Below are positions 56,229-64,000 of a DNA stretch of 64,000 bases, in pieces. The position numbers and the translations under genes were made by a program. The stretch is from Leuconostoc gasicomitatum LMG 18811. GTDB lineage: Bacteria; Bacillota; Bacilli; Lactobacillales; Lactobacillaceae. The stretch's first letter is position 1. Every line of letters starts with the position of its first letter. The stretch spans positions 496,001-560,000 of the forward strand of contig NC_014319.1 of assembly GCF_000196855.1 (NCBI RefSeq). Direction: 5' to 3'. The notes under the pieces are model-generated. The model did not search any database. It had not been told where the DNA came from and saw nothing but the letters and a program-made list of their open reading frames with translations.

Positions 56229-57494
56229 TTGAAGGGAGAAAATATAAATAATATTCATTTAGTGTTAAAAAAAATGCTATGGACGAGTTTGATTGTATTT
56301 ATATTTTTAATTGGTAGAAATATACTCATTCCTGGTGTTGATGCTAAGCAATTAGCTAGATTTTTAAATAATCAGTACTTACTTCAAATCGTTAACGGTA
56401 CAACAGGTGGAGATTTGAGTCGTATGTCACTTTTTGCTTTAGGTTTGGGCCCATGGATGTCAGCAACAATTTTATGGCGAGTGCTGACTTTGATAAAAAG
56501 ATTTGATTTAAAAAAAATACCAATTGAACGTACCTTTCTTTTTAAAATAGCAATAGCAATAATTATTGGATTTATACAATCAATTGCGATAATTAGCAAT
56601 ATCGACATTAATCCGAAAATTAGTATTTTTGCACAGACACAATTTGGGGCTATGGCAACAATTAGTCTGATCATGGTCTCCGGGGCTGTTTTTTTAGTTT
56701 GGTTATCGAATATGAATGAAATATTAGGCATTGGGGGACCGACAGTATTAATTTTAGCGAGTATGATAATTAACTGGCCTACCAATGTTAGCTTGTATAT
56801 TTTAGAAAATGTTCGTTCTAGTTTGGATATTAATTCGGTAATTTTAATGTTGGTCATTATGATAAGTATTGTATTTCTAGTACTCTTAACTGTTGTCGTT
56901 CAAAGAGCGCAAAGACAGATACCTATTAGAAGAATTTTGGTAAATAATAACTTCTATCAGCAATCTTATTTACCTATTCAAATTAATCCAGCTGGTGGTA
57001 TGCCATTGATGTACAGTATGACTTTACTGGTTTTACCACAATATATACTACAAGCAGTACATTATTGGTTGCCAAATAATGTACTGGTTGAAAATGGATT
57101 AGACAATATAGCAATTACCAAGCCTCTGGGAGTCACAGCATACATAATAATTCTGTTTGCTTTATCAATTGGTTTTGCTTTTATTAATATCAACCCAGAC
57201 CAAATTGCAGAAGACCTACAACAAAATAGTGACTATATTGATAATGTTGAACCAGGGGACGCAACTAGGGAATACATTACTGAAATTGTTTTTAGGTTAT
57301 CATTTGTGGGTGCATTATACATGAGTTTAATTGCTGGATTTCCGTTGTATTTTGGTATCATTGATAAACAATATACGCAGTATGCGCTCACAGCAGGATC
57401 TATTATTATTCTGGTAAATTTAGTCATCAATATTATCGATCAAATGAAAGCGTTACTGACAAAAAACAATTATAGTGCGTTATTTTTTGAATAA
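56229..57494 (+). CDS. secY2: Accessory Sec system translocase SecY2
   Basis: A 421-residue polytopic channel protein, shorter than housekeeping SecY, as usual for SecY2. The segments MSLFALGLGPWMSATILWRVL near residue 60 and VQRAQRQIPIRR match the SecY2 family. It forms the dedicated pore for the adhesin. I set the start at TTG 56229, with GGGGGA five bases upstream; the first ATG in frame (56275) would remove conserved N-terminal residues. First gene of the secY2-asp1-asp2-asp3-secA2 operon. Confidence 0.92.
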   Translation: MKGENINNIHLVLKKMLWTSLIVFIFLIGRNILIPGVDAKQLARFLNNQYLLQIVNGTTGGDLSRMSLFALGLGPWMSATILWRVLTLIKRFDLKKIPIERTFLFKIAIAIIIGFIQSIAIISNIDINPKISIFAQTQFGAMATISLIMVSGAVFLVWLSNMNEILGIGGPTVLILASMIINWPTNVSLYILENVRSSLDINSVILMLVIMISIVFLVLLTVVVQRAQRQIPIRRILVNNNFYQQSYLPIQINPAGGMPLMYSMTLLVLPQYILQAVHYWLPNNVLVENGLDNIAITKPLGVTAYIIILFALSIGFAFININPDQIAEDLQQNSDYIDNVEPGDATREYITEIVFRLSFVGALYMSLIAGFPLYFGIIDKQYTQYALTAGSIIILVNLVINIIDQMKALLTKNNYSALFFE

Positions 57495-57529
57495 TAAACG
57501 ATTATTTGTTTAGAAACGAGGCATCAATT

Positions 57530-59119
57530 ATGTTTTATTTTGTACCTTATTGGTATGGTGAAAGCAAAGCAACGACTTTTGATGACACTGTTAATCAAAT
57601 CAGGATGTTTGAAGCTGTGCATGAAAATTCAGAGACTATCATCTGCGAATACTCACCTCAAATAAGGTGTTTTCTACATCAACAAAATCTATCATTAAAC
57701 AAATATTGGTCAGTTTTTGATATGATACAAAATATAGAAGATGTTAACAACAAAATTGTGGATTTTAATGATTTGAGTTGGCCAATAGAATCAGAATTTG
57801 TCTACACACCTTTTCGTGTCAATGTGATTCTGGCAGGGAAAATATTTGCCAATATTTCGTTTGGATTAGAATCTCAATTATCGAGTGTTAGTTATTTTGA
57901 TGACGATCAGATCAGTAAAACACTTATTTTTGATGATAGAGGTTTTTTGTCTAGTATTATTTATTTTAGTGCTGGTAAAAAAACAGTTCAAGAGTACTTT
58001 GATGTTAGTGGTATTTGGCAAATTCGCGTGACATATTTAACTGAATCAGAAAAAATTGTTATTAATCCTATGAGTTATCACCGATTTAAAAAAAATACAT
58101 ATCACAGTTTAAATGATCTGATACAAGAAATGATTAATTATCATTTTGCGAATGAGTCTGATCTCAAGCATGCAACTTTAATTATTGCAGCGAATGAAAA
58201 ATATAATCAGCTATTATTGAATTTATCGTATCGTCCGAGTAATTTGGTGCTTTCTTTTTTTAAAAACAGATACGAATATAAAAAAAATGAACAGTTACTT
58301 ATTGATGAATTATCACTAGCTGATATTGTGATTGCGGACACTATTGGTCAGTTAGAAGATATCAAAGAAATTGTTGTTGCAAAAAATAATAGTCATTTAG
58401 TCAATAAATTACAGCACATTACACCATACGACACAAGATTTCAATTAGGCATCAGTCAACAATATAAAGAATTGACAATCTTACTCAACACACAGGAACT
58501 GTCGAAGGAAGAAATCATTTTTGTATTGTACACGATATTATCTTGCATGGCAGATAATAATTTAATTGCATTATCTATTACTTGCTCTGAAGAAAATAAT
58601 GCTGAAAAGATCGACGATTATATTAAGCAAGTTTTAGTTGAATATTATCATTTGGATAATAATGTTATTTTAAATGATTTACAAATGGATAACACAACAG
58701 ATGAAAATAAACTAGGGGACAGGGATAATGCTGGCGATACCCAACAACCAGTGGGGGTTAGTTTGTATAAACGAATTAGTATGCACACTTTTCCAACAGA
58801 GAATGATATGATTCAAGCATTTGAAAATGTTCGTTTAATCATTGATATTAGTCATAGACCTAATATCTATACACAAATAGCTGGCATAAGTGCTGGTATT
58901 CCGCAAATTAATCTATCGGCATCACCATATATTATAAATCAGCAAAATGGTTTAATTATTCAAGATCTATCTGAATTAAAAAAAGCAATTGATTACTATC
59001 TCATCGGACTAAGCCATTGGAATACTGCGCTTGTGTATGCCGTTCAACAAATGAGACAGTATACAAATGGGGCAATTGTCAGAAAATGGCGGCACATATT
59101 AGGTGAAGAAAATGGCTGA
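57530..59119 (+). CDS. asp1: Accessory Sec system protein Asp1
   Basis: A 529-residue member of the Asp1 family. It begins MFYFVPYWYG, the conserved N-terminus, and ends LKKAIDYYLIGLSHWNTALVYAVQQM. Structural work on Streptococcus shows an inactive GT-B fold that binds the adhesin together with Asp2 and Asp3. I chose ATG 57530 with GAGG nine bases upstream rather than an in-frame start eight codons earlier. The end overlaps asp2 by 8 bp. Confidence 0.92.
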   Translation: MFYFVPYWYGESKATTFDDTVNQIRMFEAVHENSETIICEYSPQIRCFLHQQNLSLNKYWSVFDMIQNIEDVNNKIVDFNDLSWPIESEFVYTPFRVNVILAGKIFANISFGLESQLSSVSYFDDDQISKTLIFDDRGFLSSIIYFSAGKKTVQEYFDVSGIWQIRVTYLTESEKIVINPMSYHRFKKNTYHSLNDLIQEMINYHFANESDLKHATLIIAANEKYNQLLLNLSYRPSNLVLSFFKNRYEYKKNEQLLIDELSLADIVIADTIGQLEDIKEIVVAKNNSHLVNKLQHITPYDTRFQLGISQQYKELTILLNTQELSKEEIIFVLYTILSCMADNNLIALSITCSEENNAEKIDDYIKQVLVEYYHLDNNVILNDLQMDNTTDENKLGDRDNAGDTQQPVGVSLYKRISMHTFPTENDMIQAFENVRLIIDISHRPNIYTQIAGISAGIPQINLSASPYIINQQNGLIIQDLSELKKAIDYYLIGLSHWNTALVYAVQQMRQYTNGAIVRKWRHILGEENG

Positions 59120-60653
59120 TAAAATCATTCGTATACTACAGGTTGGTGTGACTAATTGGGCGACACAGCTTAACTTGGCTGATCAGTCAATGGATTGGCA
59201 GTTTGTGAGTAATGATAATGTGTCTGATTATTTTACTAAGTTATTAAATAATGAAGATGGAACACCATTGTTTGAGGCGATTTTGTTGACTGATAGTGAT
59301 AAATTAGATTGTTTTGAACCGATTTTTAAAATTGCAAATCCTTATACAATTTTAATAGACTCAAATCAAATCATTGAAAATCAACAACTGCTTGAGTTAT
59401 TGGCACGATATCAAGCATACAAAATTGATATGAGCGTTAAGGAGAAAGTGGTTTATGATTTAGCGCACTATTTTTTTGTTGGACAATACGGCGAAAAACT
59501 TAATATTAATCAAGTTCAGGTATCACCTCATTTTAATGGTCAGATCCAGTACAATGGTCATGTGAATTTATTATTAACGGGTGATTTTGGTACAACATTA
59601 ACATCCACTTTGTCATGGCAGTATAATATTGCTGCAAAATCAGATCATAATCATGAGTTGTGGCTAGAATATGACACGAGTGAGAATGTGATGATGGCGT
59701 TAAGTGTACAAATGATTGAGAGTGGTACTTCTAACATTTTAAAGCAGTGGATAGTTAAGGGAGAGGCTATGACTGCACCGCTATTAATTGAAAGTCATGC
59801 CAAATCAGCCTATTATTTGGCAGTTTCGCTACAAGTACAAGGTGATGGCTATATTAAAGTTGGCAATCTTCATAATCGGTTGGCTAGAAAAAAATTCGGA
59901 CAATTTATTTTAGGTGGCGAACGATTGATTGACAATAAGCATGAAGAAATTATGGCTTATTTTGATCCTGGGGACATGAAGCCACCGCTGAACGTCTATT
60001 TTTCTGGTTATCGTTCAGCCGAAGGATTTGAAGGTTACTGGATGATGAAGAAAATGGGGACACCATTTCTATTGATAACAGATCCTCGTTTAGAAGGTGG
60101 GGCATTTTATATAGGAAGTAAAGAAATTGAAAATAATATTTATCAAATTATTCAACAAAAAATGAATGATTTAAATTTTACGACTGATCAGCTCGTTTTA
60201 TCTGGCTTGTCTATGGGAACATTTGGGGCCTTATATTATGCTAGCAAGTTAGAACCGCATGCTATTATTATTGGGAAACCATTAGTGAACTTGGGCAATA
60301 TTGCTTTGAACGAGAAATTAGTTAGACCAAACATTTTTCCAACATCGTTAGATTTATTACTGTCCATGACTGGTGGGAACACGGTAAAGCATGCCGAAAT
60401 GTTAAATCAGCGATTTTGGCAGCAATTTGATCAGGCTAATTTCAATCAAACATTATTTGCCATTGCTTATATGAAAGATGATGATTACGATTCTACCGCA
60501 TATCATGATTTGTTAACGAGTTTAAGTCATAGTCAGGCTATCATTATCAGTAAAGGCATTGCTGGACGACATAATGATGACTCAGCCGCAATTAATAATT
60601 GGTTTTTTTCTCAATATCAGAGAATATTAGTCGATGAATTCAAAAGAAAGTGA
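59112..60653 (+). CDS. asp2: Accessory Sec system protein Asp2 (acetyltransferase/esterase domain)
   Basis: A 513-residue protein needed for adhesin export; in Streptococcus Asp2 also O-acetylates GlcNAc on the adhesin. A beta-rich N-terminal half precedes an alpha/beta hydrolase domain: PPLNVYFSGYRSAEGFEGYWMM, LITDPRLEGGAFYIGS, nucleophile Ser 367 in SGLSMGTFGALYYAS, and His 487 in GRHNDD. These match the known Ser-Glu-His triad, so the enzyme looks active. ATG 59112 has AGGTG nearby; a GTG three codons upstream is possible. Confidence 0.93.
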   Translation: MADKIIRILQVGVTNWATQLNLADQSMDWQFVSNDNVSDYFTKLLNNEDGTPLFEAILLTDSDKLDCFEPIFKIANPYTILIDSNQIIENQQLLELLARYQAYKIDMSVKEKVVYDLAHYFFVGQYGEKLNINQVQVSPHFNGQIQYNGHVNLLLTGDFGTTLTSTLSWQYNIAAKSDHNHELWLEYDTSENVMMALSVQMIESGTSNILKQWIVKGEAMTAPLLIESHAKSAYYLAVSLQVQGDGYIKVGNLHNRLARKKFGQFILGGERLIDNKHEEIMAYFDPGDMKPPLNVYFSGYRSAEGFEGYWMMKKMGTPFLLITDPRLEGGAFYIGSKEIENNIYQIIQQKMNDLNFTTDQLVLSGLSMGTFGALYYASKLEPHAIIIGKPLVNLGNIALNEKLVRPNIFPTSLDLLLSMTGGNTVKHAEMLNQRFWQQFDQANFNQTLFAIAYMKDDDYDSTAYHDLLTSLSHSQAIIISKGIAGRHNDDSAAINNWFFSQYQRILVDEFKRK

Positions 60654-60660
60654 TAACAGT

Positions 60661-61656
60661 ATGGTTAATCAAAATGCTATTATTTATTGGCAACCTCACA
60701 TTGGCGAAACATACATGTATGGGTCAATAATAAATTATGTTACTAAAGACCATGTTACATTTCAAAATGATTTATTTTCAGCTGGGAGTTTTGTGCACAC
60801 GTGGTTGTCATCAAGCAGTTACCAAGTACAACGATCAGTTGTTGCATTACCTTTGTTAGAGAATGGTATCGAATATCAAATCAAAATGAATGCATCAGTT
60901 ATGCCCGAAAATACAGTGTATCTGCAATTTAAATTTTATGATCGTTATGAAGATATGATTGATAGCGTGACTATAAAGAACGGCGTTGGAAAATTCATTT
61001 ATCCTAATAATGCGTATGCTTATAGTATGGCGCTAATCAATGCTGGCTTACAAGAGTTAGTCTTTCATCATGTTGAAATTAGTGAGGCAATTCATGAGAA
61101 ACAATTGCTTTTTGATAACGATGGACTATATATATCTGACATTTTAAATAACGAAACAAACTCAAGTTTGTTGCAAGTATTATTTACTGAGCCTGTAGTT
61201 GGCACTATTGGTATCGTCCCAGACAATTTGTTAAATCAAATACCTGATGTGGTTCAAATTACCAGTAGTAAACTATATGGTGGTTTTTACATGAATAATC
61301 AAGTTGAAAATGACATCATAGCTGTTTTAGATCAAATACAAAAGATTTATGAAGTTCAATCGATTAATTTTATTGGTTATGGACCTGTATCTAGTGCTGC
61401 TGCGTTGTATTATGCAACCAAAGTAACACAAAGCACTGCTTACGTGTCCTCTGATTATGGTGATATAAGTCTGTCAAAAAATGTGATTTATACCGATGGT
61501 TATGAACAATTTATCGCGGCAAAAAAAAATTTTGTTAATACATCAAAACATACTTATTATCAAGTAGAGCCGTTGATAGCAAATTTAAAAATTGTGGGGA
61601 CTCTGTTAGATAAATCTTCACGTTTACAGTCGTATATTGATTTTGTCGGTCATTGA
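60661..61656 (+). CDS. asp3: Accessory Sec system protein Asp3 with an Asp2-like C-terminal extension
   Basis: The N-terminal 140 residues are Asp3: IIYWQPHIGETYMYGSIINY, FSAGSFVHTWLSSSSYQVQ, then a beta sandwich thought to bind carbohydrate. Asp3 completes the Asp1-Asp2-Asp3 complex. The remaining 190 residues are unusual: QITSSKLYGGFYMNNQVENDI and FIGYGPVSSAAALYYATK line up with LITDPRLEGGAFYIGSKEIENNI and SGLSMGTFGALYYASK of Asp2, but the catalytic Ser is replaced (GYGPV, about residues 239-243) and the His motif is lost. I set the start at ATG 60661 (GAAAG upstream); ATG 60634 is also possible. Confidence 0.88.
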   Translation: MVNQNAIIYWQPHIGETYMYGSIINYVTKDHVTFQNDLFSAGSFVHTWLSSSSYQVQRSVVALPLLENGIEYQIKMNASVMPENTVYLQFKFYDRYEDMIDSVTIKNGVGKFIYPNNAYAYSMALINAGLQELVFHHVEISEAIHEKQLLFDNDGLYISDILNNETNSSLLQVLFTEPVVGTIGIVPDNLLNQIPDVVQITSSKLYGGFYMNNQVENDIIAVLDQIQKIYEVQSINFIGYGPVSSAAALYYATKVTQSTAYVSSDYGDISLSKNVIYTDGYEQFIAAKKNFVNTSKHTYYQVEPLIANLKIVGTLLDKSSRLQSYIDFVGH

Positions 61657-61666
61657 AAGGAACAAA

Positions 61667-64000
61667 ATGCTCACTTTAGATAATATGCGTCTAAGAAAAA
61701 CACAAAAAATTTTAAGACAAGTCAATCGATTGACCAATGTAATGTCTAAAATGTCTGATGTTGAACTTAAACAGCAAACCAATTTGTTGAAGCAACAACT
61801 AAATAGTGGTAAAAAATTAGATGATATTTTACCACAAGCTTTTGCAACAATTAGAGAGGCAGATAAAAGAGTACTTGGAAAATTTCCTTATGATGTACAG
61901 GTTTTAGGTGGGATTGTATTACATCAAGGCAATATTGCTGAGATGAAGACAGGCGAAGGTAAAACATTAACTGCTACGTTACCAATTTATTTAAATGCTT
62001 TAACTGGTGAGGGTGTGATGCTAATTACAACCAACAGTTATTTAGCTATTCGTGATGCACATGAACTTGGAAAAGTTTATGAGTGGTTGGGACTTTCCGT
62101 CGCAGTGGGTGTTAATGAAAATCCAAATTATAATTATACGGTAACAGAAAAGCAGGAAATATATCGAGCTGATATTTTATATACAACGAATGATGCAATT
62201 GGTTTTGATTATTTACAAGAAAATTTAGTGGCTAGTCAAGATAAACAGTTCTTACGCACGTTTAACTATGCCATTTTGGATGAAGTAGATGCTATTTTGT
62301 TAGATTCAGCTCAAACACCACTGATTATTTCTGGATCACCTCGGGTACAATCAAATCTATTTAATATCGCTGATCAATTTGTTTTGACGCTGTCTGAAAG
62401 CACAGATTATGCCTTGGATGATGAAAAAAAGCATGTTTGGTTGACAGATCAAGGTATCGAACAAGCAAAGTGCTTTTTCGAAAAGCCGAATTTATTCTCT
62501 ACTGACAATTATTTACTAATCAGACATATTGAATTAGCCTTACAAGCGAAAGAATTGTTCAAAAGTAATCATGATTACGTTATTGATAAAGACGAAATAA
62601 AGTTACTAGATGTGAAAAATGGCCGTATTATGGCGGGTACAAAATTACAATCAGGATTGCATCAAGCTATTGAAGCCAAAGAACATCTCAATATTACGCA
62701 ACAGACACGTGCAATGGCTTCAATTACCTATCAAAATTTATTTAGAATGTTCAAAAAATTAGCTGGCATGACTGGTACAGGAAAAACTAATGAAGAAGAA
62801 TTTATTGAAACCTATAATATGACAGTCATTGTTATTCCAACGCATCGCCCAATGATTCGAAAAGATTTACCTGACAAAATTTATGTTAATTTACCAGAAA
62901 AATTGTATGCCTCAATGTCTTTGGTCAAAACATGTTATCAAAAACAGCAGCCGGTGTTGTTGGCGACAGGATCAGTAGAAATATCTGAAATTTATTCACA
63001 AATGTTATTACGTGAAGGCATTCCACATAATGTGTTAAATGCTAGGAATATTGCTAAAGAGGCAGCAATTATTGCTGAAGCTGGGCAATTGGGGGCAGTG
63101 ACTGTGGCAACTGCTATGGCTGGTAGAGGAACAGACATCAAATTAGGGGAGGGCGTTTCGGAGTTAGGTGGGTTAGCTGTTATTGGTACTGAACGTATGA
63201 CAAGCAAACGGATAGATTTGCAACTTGCTGGTCGTGCAGGGCGACAAGGAGACCCTGGATTTAGCCAATTTTTTGTTAGTTTAGAAGATGATATTATCAT
63301 TAAACGCGGTTCGGAGCGTATTCATCGATATTATAAAAAATTTGCCGAACAATTTAATGTCGAAAATCCACATGAATTAACACAGCATCGTTTTAAAACG
63401 AGTGTTAATAAGGCACAATTCTCAGAAGAAAGTCAGGGACGTGTCGCAAGATTAAATGCTTTAGAGTTTGATGAGAGCATGCGAATTCAGAGAACATTAG
63501 TTTATGAAGAACGAAATAAATTATTAAGGATGAACCGTACTTTAGAGAAAGAACTTTTGAGTGCAGCGCATCGAGAGATTGATAATTTTTTGCGAAAAAA
63601 TAAGCAATTGACATCAAATTTACTTAAAAGATATATCTTAGATAATATTAATTATAATTTTAAACAATCTGATAGCATTCTAGATCCCGATAACTTTCAT
63701 GATGTGGCTTCTCAGTTGTTAAAGATGGTAGAAGAGGAGCTACAAAGAAAACGCGAGGTCATGGCATCGACGACCCAAACGATTAATTTTCAAAGAGTTT
63801 GTGTTTTAAAAGCCATCGATGTTGGATGGATTGAACAGGTAGATAATTTACAACAGTTACGCCTGGTTGTAACTGATAGAAGATATTCACAAAAAAATCC
63901 GCTTTATGAATATCAAAAAGAAACCATTATATCTTATCAAAAAATGTGCAAACAGGTGGATAAACTAGTGTTGAAAAATATTATGTTAAGCACAATTAAA
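61667..64000 (+). CDS. secA2: Accessory Sec system ATPase SecA2 (3' end off the window)
   Basis: The motor that drives adhesin through SecY2. 778 codons are visible, close to the full length of about 790. Walker A is in MKTGEGKTLTATLP (about residues 90-103), DEVDAILLDS follows at about residue 200, and the C-terminal helicase half has MAGRGTDIKLGEGV and QLAGRAGRQGDPGFSQFFVSLEDD. It lacks the C-terminal zinc tail of SecA as far as visible. AAAGGAA six bases before ATG. Last visible gene of the accessory Sec operon; glycosyltransferases gtfA/gtfB would be expected downstream. Confidence 0.96.
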   Translation, partial: MLTLDNMRLRKTQKILRQVNRLTNVMSKMSDVELKQQTNLLKQQLNSGKKLDDILPQAFATIREADKRVLGKFPYDVQVLGGIVLHQGNIAEMKTGEGKTLTATLPIYLNALTGEGVMLITTNSYLAIRDAHELGKVYEWLGLSVAVGVNENPNYNYTVTEKQEIYRADILYTTNDAIGFDYLQENLVASQDKQFLRTFNYAILDEVDAILLDSAQTPLIISGSPRVQSNLFNIADQFVLTLSESTDYALDDEKKHVWLTDQGIEQAKCFFEKPNLFSTDNYLLIRHIELALQAKELFKSNHDYVIDKDEIKLLDVKNGRIMAGTKLQSGLHQAIEAKEHLNITQQTRAMASITYQNLFRMFKKLAGMTGTGKTNEEEFIETYNMTVIVIPTHRPMIRKDLPDKIYVNLPEKLYASMSLVKTCYQKQQPVLLATGSVEISEIYSQMLLREGIPHNVLNARNIAKEAAIIAEAGQLGAVTVATAMAGRGTDIKLGEGVSELGGLAVIGTERMTSKRIDLQLAGRAGRQGDPGFSQFFVSLEDDIIIKRGSERIHRYYKKFAEQFNVENPHELTQHRFKTSVNKAQFSEESQGRVARLNALEFDESMRIQRTLVYEERNKLLRMNRTLEKELLSAAHREIDNFLRKNKQLTSNLLKRYILDNINYNFKQSDSILDPDNFHDVASQLLKMVEEELQRKREVMASTTQTINFQRVCVLKAIDVGWIEQVDNLQQLRLVVTDRRYSQKNPLYEYQKETIISYQKMCKQVDKLVLKNIMLSTIK

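Noticed and set aside
62992-63617. Minus-strand frames inside secA2
   Set aside because: They are antisense to conserved SecA2 motifs and have no supporting signals.

Overview
The window looks like chromosome of a low-GC lactic acid bacterium of the Leuconostoc/Weissella group, most likely Leuconostoc. The grounds are Firmicutes gene order (rpoY-rnjA; efp-yqhY-nusB; tatD-rnmV-rsmA-veg; purR-glmU; gatCAB-dgkB-rlmD), an archaeal-type phosphoenolpyruvate carboxylase of the kind known from Leuconostoc and Oenococcus, a catabolic acetolactate synthase, and a serine-rich-repeat adhesin with its accessory Sec system. The genus is an inference from recalled gene content, not from a search.

Layout. 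1-3.3 kb (minus strand): PEP carboxylase (runs off the left edge), RNase J1, RNA polymerase epsilon. 3.4-14.4 kb (plus): LOG-family hydrolase, MarR regulator, EF-P, Asp23-like protein, NusB, TatD, RNase M5, RsmA, Veg, a ZnuABC-like metal transporter with a degenerate binding protein, PurR and GlmU. 14.3-19.6 kb: two small unknown genes, a candidate structured non-coding RNA of about 240 nt (14740-14980), comEA-comEC-holA, and rpsO/rpsT on the minus strand. 19.7-37.7 kb: gatCAB, dgkB, rlmD, pyrG with a CTP-sensing type attenuator, uvrC, an ABC-2 transporter, obg, alsS, and nrdDG. 37.8-50.4 kb: cell-envelope island with TagGH-like exporter, a GT2/TagF fusion, two proteins of one multi-membrane family (one fused to an acyltransferase) and GT2 glycosyltransferases. 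50.4-64 kb: an AraC regulator divergent from a 1451-residue serine-rich-repeat adhesin, followed by secY2-asp1-asp2-asp3-secA2 (secA2 runs off the right edge). These genes would modify the adhesin, export it and pass it to sortase; the glycosyltransferases that start adhesin glycosylation (GtfA/B) are not in the window.

The most unusual signal is translational. For seven genes (tatD, purR, gatB, dgkB, rlmD, obg, alsS) a good Shine-Dalgarno sequence lies 37-124 nt upstream of the start codon, far outside working distance. In every case the intervening RNA is closed by an inverted repeat that begins 2-5 nt after the Shine-Dalgarno (1 nt for dgkB) and ends 5-10 nt before the start. Folding would reduce the effective spacing to about 6-15 nt. 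The inserts run from single hairpins to three-way or larger junctions. This suggests a genome-wide class of bridged ribosome-binding sites, possibly temperature- or ligand-sensitive; short upstream leader peptides are the main competing explanation for four of them.

Other points of note: two or three genes appear to be transcribed leaderless from extended -10 promoters; the Asp3 protein carries a C-terminal degenerate copy of the Asp2 hydrolase domain; and a 10-bp inverted repeat made of Rex-like half-sites surrounds a -35 hexamer upstream of alsS.
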